Of a stretch of DNA of 64,000 bases, positions 34,462 to 42,665 are shown piece by piece. Within the stretch, counting starts at the first letter, position 1; every line of letters starts with the position of its first letter. A program made the translations under genes and the position numbers. The notes beneath the pieces are model-generated. The model ran no database searches. It saw only the letters and a program-made list of their open reading frames with translations, and was not told the origin of the DNA. Origin of the DNA: Aestuariivirga litoralis (lineage in GTDB: Bacteria > Pseudomonadota > Alphaproteobacteria > Rhizobiales > Aestuariivirgaceae); contig NZ_WAHS01000001.1 in the NCBI RefSeq assembly GCF_015714715.1, forward strand, positions 1,488,001 to 1,552,000, in the 5' to 3' direction.

Positions 34462-34521
34462 TTTCTGGAGTGTGCTGAGAACTACACGACGCACCGCGCG
34501 GTGTCAAGTATTATTTTCCTA
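34462..34521. repeat. 60-bp direct repeat, copy B (5' side of metalloprotease gene)
   Basis: Same orientation as copy A at 32414-32473, with about eight differences by eye. Differences within the central palindrome are partly compensatory: GTAC at the centre of copy A is GCGC here, so CACCGCGCGGTG (34492-34503) is still a perfect palindrome. Confidence 0.9.
34479..34507 (-). promoter_or_regulatory. Candidate promoter and operator for metalloprotease gene
   Basis: On the minus strand TTGACA (34507-34502) and TAGTTC (34484-34479) lie 17 bases apart. The 12-bp palindrome CACCGCGCGGTG overlaps the -35 side. It points toward the metalloprotease ATG at 34213, giving a leader of roughly 255 bases. 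It is nearly identical to the element in front of the GTA terminase genes, which suggests shared control. Confidence 0.55.
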
Positions 34522-34546
34522 TGATAGGCTTTTTGGTGTTATCTGA

Positions 34547-34996
34547 TCAAGCTTTCTGAATGAGCAATATGCCCAGTATCATGAAGCCGATGCCGCTGGC
34601 GCGGAGCATGCCCAAGGGTTTGACCACGGCGCCAAAAAGCCCGAAGTGATCAATTGCTGTGGCCGCAATCATTTGTCCGAGCAGCACACAGAAGATCGCA
34701 TTGCCGATGCCGAAGCGCGGCGCAATCCAGGTGACAGACAGCACATAGAAAACCACGCCCAATCCGGCAAAAAGAAGAAAGATCGGCTGGGAGGGCACAA
34801 GGCGCAGCGGCTGCGGCCCGCTGGTAAGCATCATCGCGGTCGCGGAGGCAATAAGCGCCACCGTGAACAGCACAGTCGCAGCGGCTGCAGGCGATCCAAT
34901 GCCCTTGCCGAGTTGCGTATTGAGCGCGGCCATGAGGGGAATGCCGACACCAGCAAGCAGCATGATCGCAGCATAGCGGAATGTTTCGGGCGACAT
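34547..34996 (-). CDS. DMT-superfamily membrane protein, YdcZ/DUF606 type
   Basis: About 149 residues from the ATG at 34996, which has an AGG motif 6 bases upstream; an ATG at 35008 is possible. Five hydrophobic helices are visible (AAIMLLAGVGIPLMAALNTQ, VLFTVALIASATAMM, FLLFAGLGVVFYVLSVTW, NAIFCVLLGQMIAATAI, GIGFMILGILLI). The LNTQLG and GQMIAATAIDHFGLFG segments are typical of YdcZ-family half-size transporters that may pair as dimers. Substrate unknown. It is divergent from the LysR gene at 35165. Confidence 0.8.
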   Translation of the reverse strand: MSPETFRYAAIMLLAGVGIPLMAALNTQLGKGIGSPAAAATVLFTVALIASATAMMLTSGPQPLRLVPSQPIFLLFAGLGVVFYVLSVTWIAPRFGIGNAIFCVLLGQMIAATAIDHFGLFGAVVKPLGMLRASGIGFMILGILLIQKA

Positions 34997-35164
34997 TGCA
35001 AACCTCATGCGTCAACGGCCAGGCCGTTGGGCTCATCCGTGTCTCGCAAGGATTGCACCAACTTGAGAGGTTGGCAAATCACAAGCCACCGAGCACTCTT
35101 TTCCTGTCACGGGCATTTAATTTTTTGACGGGCTTATGTACTGCCGCCAATCTATTGTTCGGTA

Positions 35165-36055
35165 ATGGACATTCGGCAGTTGCAATATCTGGCCGCGCTG
35201 GCGCGCGAGAAGCATTTCACCCGTGCGGCCGCCGCCTGCAATGTATCGCAGCCCACGCTGTCAGGCCGCATCCGCCAGCTGGAACAGGAACTCGGCGTGC
35301 CCATCGTGGAGCGTGGCCAGCGCTATATCGGCCTCACACCGGAGGGCGAGCGCGTGCTCACATGGGCGCATCTGATCCTCGACAACTGGAACTCCCTGCA
35401 AGGCGAGCTTTCGCAGATCAAGGGCAAGAGCAAGGAACTTGTCGGCCGTATCATTCTCGGCGTCATCCCCTCCGCTCTGCCGATGGTGAGCAGGCTGACA
35501 CAGGCGATGAATGCCAAGCATCCATCGGTGGATTTCACCGTGCTGTCGCATTCATCGGAAGAAATCATCCGTGCACTGAATGATTTCTCGATTGATGCCG
35601 GGATCACTTATCTCGACAATGAGCCGGTGAAGGGCCTGCTGGCCACAGAGCTTTACCGCGAGAACTATGCGCTCTTTGTGCCGAAAGGCCATGCGCTGGC
35701 ATCCAGCACCTCGGTCACCTGGGCCGCAGCGGCGCAGGAACCGTTGTGCCTGCTGACACCCAATATGCAGAACCGCCGCATCATTGACCGCGCCTTCCAT
35801 GAGGCCAAGGTGAAGCCTTCCCCGCGGCTGGAAACCAATTCGATCATGAATCTGCTGGCTTCGGTGCGCAGCATGAATCTCTGCGCCATCATGCCGGGCT
35901 ATTTTGAAAATGCCTTGGGGCCGCTGGAAGGTGTTGCCGCCGTGCCGCTGGTTGATCCGGTTGTTTCGCATTCGGTCGGCCTTGTGGCCATGCCGCGCGA
36001 TCCGGTGCCCACGCTCACGGCGATGTTGTTCGCAGCAGCCAAAACACTCGCTTAG
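35165..36055 (+). CDS. LysR-family regulator, candidate regulator of the fds operon
   Basis: 296 residues with an N-terminal winged helix (LQYLAALAREKHFTRAAAAC, PTLSGRIRQLEQELGVPIVE) and a C-terminal substrate-binding domain. The opening MDIRQLQYLAALAREKHF resembles, from memory, the LysR protein that sits beside the NAD-dependent formate dehydrogenase operon in many Rhizobiales, equivalent in role to FdsR. Here fdsG begins 4.5 kb further on, with several unrelated genes between. The direct target could instead be the divergent YdcZ-type transporter. Confidence 0.85.
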   Translation: MDIRQLQYLAALAREKHFTRAAAACNVSQPTLSGRIRQLEQELGVPIVERGQRYIGLTPEGERVLTWAHLILDNWNSLQGELSQIKGKSKELVGRIILGVIPSALPMVSRLTQAMNAKHPSVDFTVLSHSSEEIIRALNDFSIDAGITYLDNEPVKGLLATELYRENYALFVPKGHALASSTSVTWAAAAQEPLCLLTPNMQNRRIIDRAFHEAKVKPSPRLETNSIMNLLASVRSMNLCAIMPGYFENALGPLEGVAAVPLVDPVVSHSVGLVAMPRDPVPTLTAMLFAAAKTLA

Positions 36056-36113
36056 CTTGATTGCAAATCGGTAATCCGGATTCTAGGATGAAGGCGGGAC
36101 AGGGAGAAAGCCA

Positions 36114-36851
36114 ATGGAACATCGGGTAGGACAGGATTTGCAGCAGGGCTCGTCCTGCCGTGTGGCCAAGGGTGTTGCCGCCATTGTCTTTGCCATTCTG
36201 TTCAATATTCCCTTTTCCATTCTGGGTGCCACCTTTGATTATCCCGCCATCCTGCGGAAGCCAGCGGGTGAAGCGCTCGACAAGTTTGCAGAAGGCGGCA
36301 ATGGCTTGATCCTCACCTGGTATGGCTTTGCCTTTGCCGCATTGGCACTCACGCCACTGGCCATCGCACTGTCGATCACGCCGAAGCGCGTTTTCAATTC
36401 GCCGGCTCTGGCCATCGGTGCGGCACTGGCTGGTACAGCGGCGAGTATCACGCAGGCCATCGGGCTTTTCCGTTGGGTGTTTGCCATTCCGGCGATTGCA
36501 GCAGCCCATGCTGATCCTGCAGCCACAGAGCAAGCCAAGTTCGCCGCAGAGCAGATGTTCAGTACACTGAACAATTGGGGCGGCGTCGCCATCGGTGAAC
36601 ATATGGGGCAGTGGTTCACCGCGTTGTTCGTCCTGCAGCTTTCGCTCATCCAGCGCAAGGAAGGCTGGCTGATCACCAGCCTCATCGGATTTGCCGCCAC
36701 GCTGTGCATCGCTTTGGGCACCAGTGAAGGCCTGAGCATCGTGCTGGGCGGATCAGGTGCTGTGTTCTCGATCGCCACAATCCTGGGCTTCCTCGGCCTC
36801 ACGCTCTGGCTGATCGCCACGGGTATCAATCTGATCCGCCGCAGCGCCTGA
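36114..36851 (+). CDS. DUF4386-like multi-pass membrane protein
   Basis: 245 residues with about six hydrophobic helices (GVAAIVFAILFNIPFSIL, WYGFAFAALALTPLAIAL, ALAIGAALAGTAASITQAIG, GEHMGQWFTALFVLQLSL, LITSLIGFAATLCIAL, FSIATILGFLGLTLWLIATG). The arrangement, with a short polar loop between helices 3 and 4, resembles DUF4386. Function is unknown. It follows the LysR gene by 58 bases and meets the secreted lyase-like gene tail to tail after 5 bases. Confidence 0.65.
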   Translation: MEHRVGQDLQQGSSCRVAKGVAAIVFAILFNIPFSILGATFDYPAILRKPAGEALDKFAEGGNGLILTWYGFAFAALALTPLAIALSITPKRVFNSPALAIGAALAGTAASITQAIGLFRWVFAIPAIAAAHADPAATEQAKFAAEQMFSTLNNWGGVAIGEHMGQWFTALFVLQLSLIQRKEGWLITSLIGFAATLCIALGTSEGLSIVLGGSGAVFSIATILGFLGLTLWLIATGINLIRRSA

Positions 36852-36856
36852 CTTGT

Positions 36857-38446
36857 TCACTCATCCACAAAGGTGATCTCACCAGCCGCCACTCGTTTCA
36901 TGAAGGTCTTTGCCCCGTCATGGCGCATCTTGTTGACGGTCTTGTCCTTCACCATGCCCACCGCAATGTCCGGGAAGTGGTCGAGCAGAAACCGGGCCTC
37001 AGCGGCCTGCCCCGGTGGCAAGGCCTTGACCGAGCAAGCCGCACTCTTTGGCTTCGCGAATATGTCGCCGCTGCGTTTCAGCATCACCAGGCGCAGATGC
37101 ACTGTGCCGTCGGGATAGGTGACTGTCGGCGCGTCGCAGGCCGCGAGCGCCGCTTGCGCCTTCTTGTCCAGATTATCCTGCAGGATGTATTCCAGCTCCG
37201 AAAAGTTTTCTCCCTTGAAGTCGAACTGGCCAAACAGGATAAAGAACAGCTTGTTTTCGCCCTTCTTCGCGCCTTTGATCGTGCCTTCCATGTTGGAATT
37301 CACTTTCTGGTCCTTGCCGGCGTTCTGTGCGCTTTCCTCGGCGGCGTGAACGACAAATTGCGATGCGACGCTTTCAGCGGGCTTCGCTGCGCCAGTGCCG
37401 GCCGGCAGGCTTGCTGTGTCGGGGCGTGAATAGAGCGCCAGATAATCGTGCAGCGTGGCCACTGTGAGTTTGGCTGGCAGCGTTCCATCCGGAAATTTGC
37501 GGCAATCCTGCGCCTTCTGGCGCAGCGCGGGTGACACGGTTCCGTCCGGGGCTTCCGCATTGCAGCCCAATGCTGCGAGCTTCTGCTGCAACTGCTTCAC
37601 CGCTTCGCGGTCAGCCGCGTCATAGAGATCGGCCTTGCGCAGTACCGAAAGATTGCGGACCTGCACGCCAATCCCATCCGGCTGAATTTCGTCAAACAGC
37701 GATTTGGCACCGGGAATCTTCTTCCAATCGGGGCCGAAACCCGACATGACCGGGCCCACGAGAAAGTTGAAGCTCTTCGGATCTTTCGGCACCCCGGGTT
37801 CGCATTGGTTGCTGGGCCAGCAGTGCGGCGCCTGATTGGTGGCAATCGCCTCATCCCCATAGATCACCTTGCCATTGCACGTGGCTTTGGCCCAGCCGTC
37901 ATCGCCGGCGGACCAATGGACCTTGAGCGAGAAGGTGAGCCATGTGCCGAAATCAGCTGGCGCCTGGCATTGCTGTGCGAGAAAGCTGACACCGTTGGTC
38001 GTATCGGCTTTCAGCATGTAGATGAAGTTGTGCAGGAACGGGCCTTCCCAGCTTGCCAGCCGCAAGTGGCTGTCGATGCCATTGGGATAATATCCCAAAG
38101 CGGCCATGCTCTTGAAACCCGGATAAGTGAGCTTCGGGTCGATCTTCAGGTCGAACTTGTATTCAACCGTATCGCCGGTGTGCGCTTCGGATTTCCAGCG
38201 CAACACCGAACGCAGATTGCCATTGTTGCAATCATTCTCGCCCCGACCGTCACCATAATCCTTGCTGCTGCATAGTCCGGGCGCGAGATGGAAGTCGGTC
38301 ACACCATCCTTGGTGACAGGTTGCTGCTGCGCGGGATTGAACGGGTGGAATTCCGTTCCGGCGGGTGGCGGGTCAGCCCAGGCCAGGCCTGTGAAAATCA
38401 CGCCGGCAAGTGCAGCCCTGCATAGTTTTCCAAAAGTGGCTCGCAT
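36857..38446 (-). CDS. Secreted polysaccharide-lyase-like protein with peptidoglycan-binding-like segment
   Basis: About 529 residues from the ATG at 38446. A signal peptide (AALAGVIFTGLAWA) precedes a Cys-containing beta-rich domain with NLRSVLRWKSEAHTGDTVEY, DSHLRLASWEGPFLHNFIYM and TWLTFSLKVHWSAGDDGWAK. This recalls heparin-lyase/concanavalin-type jelly rolls (PF14099-like). Near residues 285-330 the segment REAVKQLQQKLAALGCNAEA resembles a peptidoglycan-binding repeat. The C-terminal 170 residues (LFFILFGQFDFKGENFSELE and on) are not recognised. Enzyme activity is a hypothesis, as I cannot assign catalytic residues. Confidence 0.55.
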   Translation of the reverse strand: MRATFGKLCRAALAGVIFTGLAWADPPPAGTEFHPFNPAQQQPVTKDGVTDFHLAPGLCSSKDYGDGRGENDCNNGNLRSVLRWKSEAHTGDTVEYKFDLKIDPKLTYPGFKSMAALGYYPNGIDSHLRLASWEGPFLHNFIYMLKADTTNGVSFLAQQCQAPADFGTWLTFSLKVHWSAGDDGWAKATCNGKVIYGDEAIATNQAPHCWPSNQCEPGVPKDPKSFNFLVGPVMSGFGPDWKKIPGAKSLFDEIQPDGIGVQVRNLSVLRKADLYDAADREAVKQLQQKLAALGCNAEAPDGTVSPALRQKAQDCRKFPDGTLPAKLTVATLHDYLALYSRPDTASLPAGTGAAKPAESVASQFVVHAAEESAQNAGKDQKVNSNMEGTIKGAKKGENKLFFILFGQFDFKGENFSELEYILQDNLDKKAQAALAACDAPTVTYPDGTVHLRLVMLKRSGDIFAKPKSAACSVKALPPGQAAEARFLLDHFPDIAVGMVKDKTVNKMRHDGAKTFMKRVAAGEITFVDE

Positions 38447-38756
38447 CGTCTCTGCCCCCCAACCATTACAGATGAGCAATAAGAGTGAAAACGGCGGAGG
38501 CTGTCAATCTCATTGCGATCAGCCTCCGCCCAAGCGAGCTTACCCGAAAACACCCCGATTTTGTTCCGTGTACGGAGCAATTGCAGCATGGTGAACGCTT
38601 TCCTAACGCATTGCCTCAAATTTGAAATTAACTCGCCATTCATTGTATTGATCAGTTTGGATTGCTGATTCAATCACTTAGCCGTACCACCCACATCGGA
38701 ACAGGTGGAATGTACTGCCTTTCCGCTATCGACATGATGTTGAAAGGTACAAAAAA
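38447..38756. other. Intergenic region between divergent secreted-protein genes (310 bases)
   Basis: The gap separates the lyase-like gene from the three-gene secreted cassette and must hold both promoters. I see an AAAGG-type ribosome site before 38757 and an AT-rich stretch at about 38610-38680. No convincing ORF, repeat or RNA gene is visible. Confidence 0.5.
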
Positions 38757-39230
38757 ATGTCAATCAAGTTTGTTCTCGTGAGTTCGTTTACCCTTGCCCT
38801 CATTTCTGGTGGCGAGGCATTTGCCGCTGGATCGTCGGCTGATGCGATCTTCAATGGCCAAGTCGCAGATACCTGCGTTTTGGCTGCAGGCACGGCAGGT
38901 ACGCTGACCTCCGCTGCTGATTTCAAGAAGCTGTCCAGCTCCAATGCAGGCGGCGCTTCGGCCTCGGTCAATGCCATGGCCACCAGCAGCAATTACACCA
39001 TCAAGACCATTGCCCCGACTTCGTTCTCGGTCGGCGACAGCTCGAATGTTGCTTTCGCCACCCAATACAATGTGAACGGCGCTACCTCGGCCTATCAGGT
39101 GCCAGGGGCCACCGCCACCAAACTCAATGCGGGCAATTCACAGATCGCCGTCAATCTCGATGCAGCAAAAGCTTCCGGAACCTTCCCAGCTGGCACTTAC
39201 ACTGCCACTGTGACGGTCCGGTGTGAATAA
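38757..39230 (+). CDS. Small secreted pilin-like protein, gene 1 of three-gene cassette
   Basis: 157 residues. A signal peptide (VLVSSFTLALISGGEAFAAG) precedes a Ser/Ala/Thr-rich beta domain with exactly two Cys: one near the mature N-terminus (DTCVLA) and one at the very end (YTATVTVRCE). The final AGTYTATVTVRC strand is the kind of terminal strand seen in DUF4402 and spore-coat-U/CsuA-type pilins. The next gene starts within the end of this one (GTG overlapping the TAA by 8 bases). The pilin assignment is structural inference; no name is given. Confidence 0.65.
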   Translation: MSIKFVLVSSFTLALISGGEAFAAGSSADAIFNGQVADTCVLAAGTAGTLTSAADFKKLSSSNAGGASASVNAMATSSNYTIKTIAPTSFSVGDSSNVAFATQYNVNGATSAYQVPGATATKLNAGNSQIAVNLDAAKASGTFPAGTYTATVTVRCE

Positions 39231-39615
39231 GCTTCACACGCTTGCGTGCTTGGCGCTCGTACTCGGGAGCCAAGCCGCCCATGCCCAGTCGGTCACTCCG
39301 ATGCGTGGTGCGGTGACAAGCTTTGCGGATGAGTTCGCCCTCCGTATCACGGTGGGCAATCCATATCCCCGCGCCGTCGGTTTTGATGTGCGGGTCTATG
39401 ATGAGAACTTTCAACCCATCGAAGCCATCGTCACTCCCCCAGGCCTCCGGATGCCACCGGATGAAACCACCATGGTCTCCGTGCGCGTGCCGTTCCAAGG
39501 CATGCAGCAACGTAAGGTCCGTGTGTGCGCAGAGGGCATGTTTGCGAACGCCAATCAGTCGGGGGTGAGAACACAAGTATGCGGAAGATATCTAGCAAGA
39601 CATATAGGTCAGTAA
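39223..39615 (+). CDS. Secreted chaperone-like Ig-fold protein, gene 2 of cassette
   Basis: 130 residues starting at a GTG that overlaps the previous stop by 8 bases. A signal peptide (LACLALVLGSQAAHA) precedes one Ig-like domain: FALRITVGNPYPRAVGFDVR, VTPPGLRMPPDETTMVSVRV and the two Cys of VRVCAEGMF and TQVCGRY. The PYPRAVGF and LRMPPDET segments recall the G1-strand region of periplasmic pilus chaperones, but the protein is about half their size. Its 3' end overlaps gene 3 by 37 bases. Confidence 0.6.
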   Translation: MNKLHTLACLALVLGSQAAHAQSVTPMRGAVTSFADEFALRITVGNPYPRAVGFDVRVYDENFQPIEAIVTPPGLRMPPDETTMVSVRVPFQGMQQRKVRVCAEGMFANANQSGVRTQVCGRYLARHIGQ

Positions 39616-40508
39616 GCCAGATTCCTGTGGCACGGCTGAGTTTCGCTGAGCTGCGCGAGTTTATTCGCGCCGAACAGCGGTTCGCCGTCAAGGTGGCATC
39701 GATCCTCGCAGCAACGCTTCTCTCGGGGGCCGCTGTGCTGGCGCTTGCCGCCGAGACCAGCGCTGTTGCGAGGGCTGATACAATCACCACGACAACCTCG
39801 TCGGTGAACAGTGCGACCTTTGGCATGACCTTGCCTTCCGCCGCGTTGCCCACGGGCCAGGATGAAATCCATTCGTCGGACGGCACATCGTGCCGTTCGG
39901 CGGTGGGTGGCAACGGTGCCTATATGGATATGGGCGTGATCGGTGCGCCGCAAAACGACACGACCAATGCAACCGCCGCTGCCTATGGCCGTGTCGTCAT
40001 TCCGCTGGGCCAAGTGGCGCACCGGCTGGATTGCAGCCAGCTCTACGCTCTGGAAATCGAACGCCTGAAGATGGAAATCCAGCTGGCCCGCATGGGCAAT
40101 GCTGGTGGCGGCGTCACGCCGGAATCAAAAAATGGCGCCTGGATGCAAGAGGGCTGGAACGATGCGCCGGCCAAAACGACGGCGGTGGCTGCGGCAAATC
40201 CTCCGAAGAAGGATCCCGCACTTGCGGGCGCACCACTGACCGCTGTCGCAACGCCAGCTCCGGCAGCGATGGTGAATTCATTCGGCCCGCCGCCGGACAA
40301 GAACGGCAAGAAGAAGCCTATCAAGGCCGCTGCAGCCCCGTCTGATCCGATTGTCACCGGGACGCTTGTTTCCGCTGCCCCGCCGGTTGCCAGCAGCCTG
40401 GCGATGCCGGGAACGCTCAATCTTCTGCCGCCTGCGAAAATGAATTGGAAGATCGCAACCCAGCCGAGCATCCAGCCCGTTTTTGCCAGTTCGAATGCGC
40501 TGTATTGA
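39579..40508 (+). CDS. Unrecognised membrane-anchored or exported protein, gene 3 of cassette
   Basis: About 309 residues from the ATG at 39579, with a GGGGG-type site upstream; the frame is open to 39525. An unusual 45-residue basic N-terminus (RLSFAELREFIRAEQRF) is followed by one hydrophobic helix (VASILAATLLSGAAVLALAA). A conserved-looking exported core comes next with GTSCRSAVGGNGAYMDMGVI, YGRVVIPLG and RLDCSQLYALEIERLKMEIQ. The C-terminal 130 residues are Pro/Ala-rich and of low complexity. I do not recognise the family. The overlaps with genes 1 and 2 argue for one functional unit, possibly surface fibre export. Confidence 0.6.
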   Translation: MRKISSKTYRSVSQIPVARLSFAELREFIRAEQRFAVKVASILAATLLSGAAVLALAAETSAVARADTITTTTSSVNSATFGMTLPSAALPTGQDEIHSSDGTSCRSAVGGNGAYMDMGVIGAPQNDTTNATAAAYGRVVIPLGQVAHRLDCSQLYALEIERLKMEIQLARMGNAGGGVTPESKNGAWMQEGWNDAPAKTTAVAAANPPKKDPALAGAPLTAVATPAPAAMVNSFGPPPDKNGKKKPIKAAAAPSDPIVTGTLVSAAPPVASSLAMPGTLNLLPPAKMNWKIATQPSIQPVFASSNALY

Positions 40509-40541
40509 GTTCGTTAACCACCCGCCACATTGATAAGCCCT

Positions 40542-40559
40542 GCCTATGGGATGATAGGC
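40542..40559. promoter_or_regulatory. Inverted repeat upstream of fdsG, candidate LysR box
   Basis: GCCTAT (40542-40547) and ATAGGC (40554-40559) form a perfect inverted repeat with a 6-base spacer, containing CTAT-N6-ATAG of the T-N11-A LysR type. It lies about 45 bases upstream of the fdsG start. It is a candidate site for the LysR regulator at 35165. Confidence 0.45.
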
Positions 40560-40602
40560 CAGCCGTATTGGCATTTTCCCCCGGTTTGGGGCACAATGGG
40601 CC

Positions 40603-41103
40603 ATGACACGCAAAGCCCAGCCGAAAGCCCGGCCCATCGAATTGACGCCGGCAGATCAAACTGCCCGCGCAATCGCTCTCCGCTATTCGAATAAAGCCGA
40701 TGCCCTGCTGGAAATCCTGCATGATCTGCAGGAGGAATTGGGCCATGTGCCGGAAGCCACTTTCCCCGCTATCGCGCAAGCGTTGAACTTGTCGCGTGCT
40801 GAAGTTTATGGCGTGGCCACCTTCTATCATGATTTCCATTTGAAGCCGACAGGCACGCACACAATCCAGATCTGCCGTGCCGAAGCCTGCCAGAGTGCCG
40901 GCGGCATGGCGGTGATTGAGGCGCTGGAAAAAACCCTCAACATCAAGCTGGGGCAAACCACGCCGGATGGACGGGTGACGCTTGAGGCCGTCTATTGCCT
41001 GGGCCTCTGCCCGATGGGCCCGGCTGCTTTGGTGGATGGCAAGCCGAAGGCCGCGATCAAGCCTGATACGGCTGCGTCTCTCGTCGCGGAGCTGGCCTCA
41101 TGA
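40603..41103 (+). CDS. fdsG: NAD-dependent formate dehydrogenase gamma subunit
   Basis: 166 residues of the NuoE family. A helical N-terminal bundle precedes a thioredoxin-like domain with a [2Fe-2S] site formed by Cys91 and Cys96 (CRAEAC) and Cys132 and Cys136 (YCLGLCPMGP). It passes electrons within the diaphorase module. The stop overlaps the fdsB start by 4 bases, and the operon continues fdsB, fdsA, fdhD, fdsD. Confidence 0.94.
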   Translation: MTRKAQPKARPIELTPADQTARAIALRYSNKADALLEILHDLQEELGHVPEATFPAIAQALNLSRAEVYGVATFYHDFHLKPTGTHTIQICRAEACQSAGGMAVIEALEKTLNIKLGQTTPDGRVTLEAVYCLGLCPMGPAALVDGKPKAAIKPDTAASLVAELAS

Positions 41104-42656
41104 CCAAGATTTTCATTCCGCGCGACATGCTGGCCGTTGCGTTGGGGGCCGATGAAGTGGCAGCTGCCATTGCCGATCAGGCCGCAAAGAAAAACATCAG
41201 TGTACAGATCATTCGCAACTCGTCACGCGGCATGGCCTGGCTTGAGCCCTTCGTTGAAATCGAAACGCCGGAAGGCCGCATCGGCTATGGCGGCGTCAAG
41301 GTGGCGGATGTGGCTGGTCTTTTCGAGGCCAACTTCCTCAATGGCGGCGCACATGCTTTGGCGCAGGGCCTTGTCGAAGAAATCCCCTACCTGAAGAAGC
41401 AGGAGCGCGTGATGTTCGCACGCGCCGGGATCACCGATCCGGTTTCGATCGAAGATTACATTGCCCATGGCGGCTACGAAGGCCTGAAGAAGGCGCTGGC
41501 TTTGGGCAGCGCTGACATCGTGAAGGAAGTTCTCGACTCCGGCCTGCGCGGACGTGGCGGTGCGGGCTTTCCCACCGGCCTGAAATGGAAAACCGTTTCC
41601 GAGGCCAAGGCCGAACAGAAATATGTCTGCTGCAATGCTGACGAAGGCGACAGCGGCACCTTTGCTGACCGCATGGTGATGGAAGGCGACCCCTTCATGC
41701 TGATTGAAGGCATGACGATTGCGGGCCTCGCTGCCGGTTCCACCAAGGGCTTCATCTATTGCCGCTCGGAATATCCTTACGCCATCAGCACGCTGAAGGA
41801 AGCGATTGCCATCGCCACCAAGGCAGGCTGGCTCGGAGAAAATATTCAGTCCACGGACAAATCTTTCGTGCTGGAAGTGCGCCGTGGCGCAGGTGCCTAT
41901 ATTTGCGGTGAAGAAACCGCCATGCTGGAAAGCCTGGAAGGCAAGCGCGGCATGGTGCGTGCCAAGCCGCCGATCCCCGCGCTGGAAGGCCTGTTCGGCC
42001 AACCGACCATTATCAATAACGTGCTCTCCTTCGCTGCCGTGCCTTACATCATGGCCAAGGGTGCGAAGACCTATGCCGATATGGGCATGGGCCGTTCGCG
42101 CGGCACGATGCCCTTCCAATTGGGCGGCAATCTTGAGCGCGGCGGCATTGTCGAAAAGGCTTTCGGCGTGACATTGCGCGAGCTGGTCGAGGATTTCGGC
42201 GGCGGGCCATACATGGGCAAGCCGTTGCGCGCCGTTCAGCTGGGCGGGCCCCTCGGTGCCTATGTCAGCGCCGAGCAGCTTGATCTCAAGATGGATTATG
42301 AAACGCTGGCGGCCAATGGTGCGATGCTCGGCCATGGCGGCATCGTCGTGTTCGACACCAGCGTGGACATGGCACAGCAGGCGCGTTTCGCGATGGAATT
42401 CTGCGCCATTGAATCCTGCGGCAAGTGCACGCCCTGCCGCATCGGCTCGACACGCGGCGTTGAAGTGATCGACAAGATCATCGCGGGCGAGAACCGTGAA
42501 TACAATGCCGTGCTGCTGGAAGATCTTTGCACCACGATGACCGATGGCTCACTCTGCGCGATGGGCGGCCTGACGCCCATGCCAGTGATGAGCGCCTTCA
42601 CCAAATTCCCGGAGGACTTCGGTCTTCCGAAACCCAAACGCCTTGCGGCGGAATAG
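41100..42656 (+). CDS. fdsB: NAD-dependent formate dehydrogenase beta subunit
   Basis: 518 residues. An N-terminal thioredoxin-like segment is fused to the NuoF-like domain. FMN and NAD contacts are seen in DSGLRGRGGAGFPTGLKWK, the NADEGDSGTF loop and RRGAGAYICGEETAMLESLE. The [4Fe-4S] ligands are in ESCGKCTPCRIG plus a later Cys in EDLCTTM. This subunit reduces NAD+ with electrons from formate. It is followed by fdsA after 9 bases. Confidence 0.95.
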   Translation: MTKIFIPRDMLAVALGADEVAAAIADQAAKKNISVQIIRNSSRGMAWLEPFVEIETPEGRIGYGGVKVADVAGLFEANFLNGGAHALAQGLVEEIPYLKKQERVMFARAGITDPVSIEDYIAHGGYEGLKKALALGSADIVKEVLDSGLRGRGGAGFPTGLKWKTVSEAKAEQKYVCCNADEGDSGTFADRMVMEGDPFMLIEGMTIAGLAAGSTKGFIYCRSEYPYAISTLKEAIAIATKAGWLGENIQSTDKSFVLEVRRGAGAYICGEETAMLESLEGKRGMVRAKPPIPALEGLFGQPTIINNVLSFAAVPYIMAKGAKTYADMGMGRSRGTMPFQLGGNLERGGIVEKAFGVTLRELVEDFGGGPYMGKPLRAVQLGGPLGAYVSAEQLDLKMDYETLAANGAMLGHGGIVVFDTSVDMAQQARFAMEFCAIESCGKCTPCRIGSTRGVEVIDKIIAGENREYNAVLLEDLCTTMTDGSLCAMGGLTPMPVMSAFTKFPEDFGLPKPKRLAAE

Positions 42657-42665
42657 GACAAGACC

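Larger units (their letters stand above)
34214..34546. other. Intergenic region upstream of metalloprotease (333 bases)
   Basis: This gap contains copy B of the 60-bp repeat with its promoter-like element (34462-34521). The metalloprotease leader of about 250 bases includes an AT-rich stretch at 34300-34375. No further ORF with coding character was seen. Confidence 0.6.
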
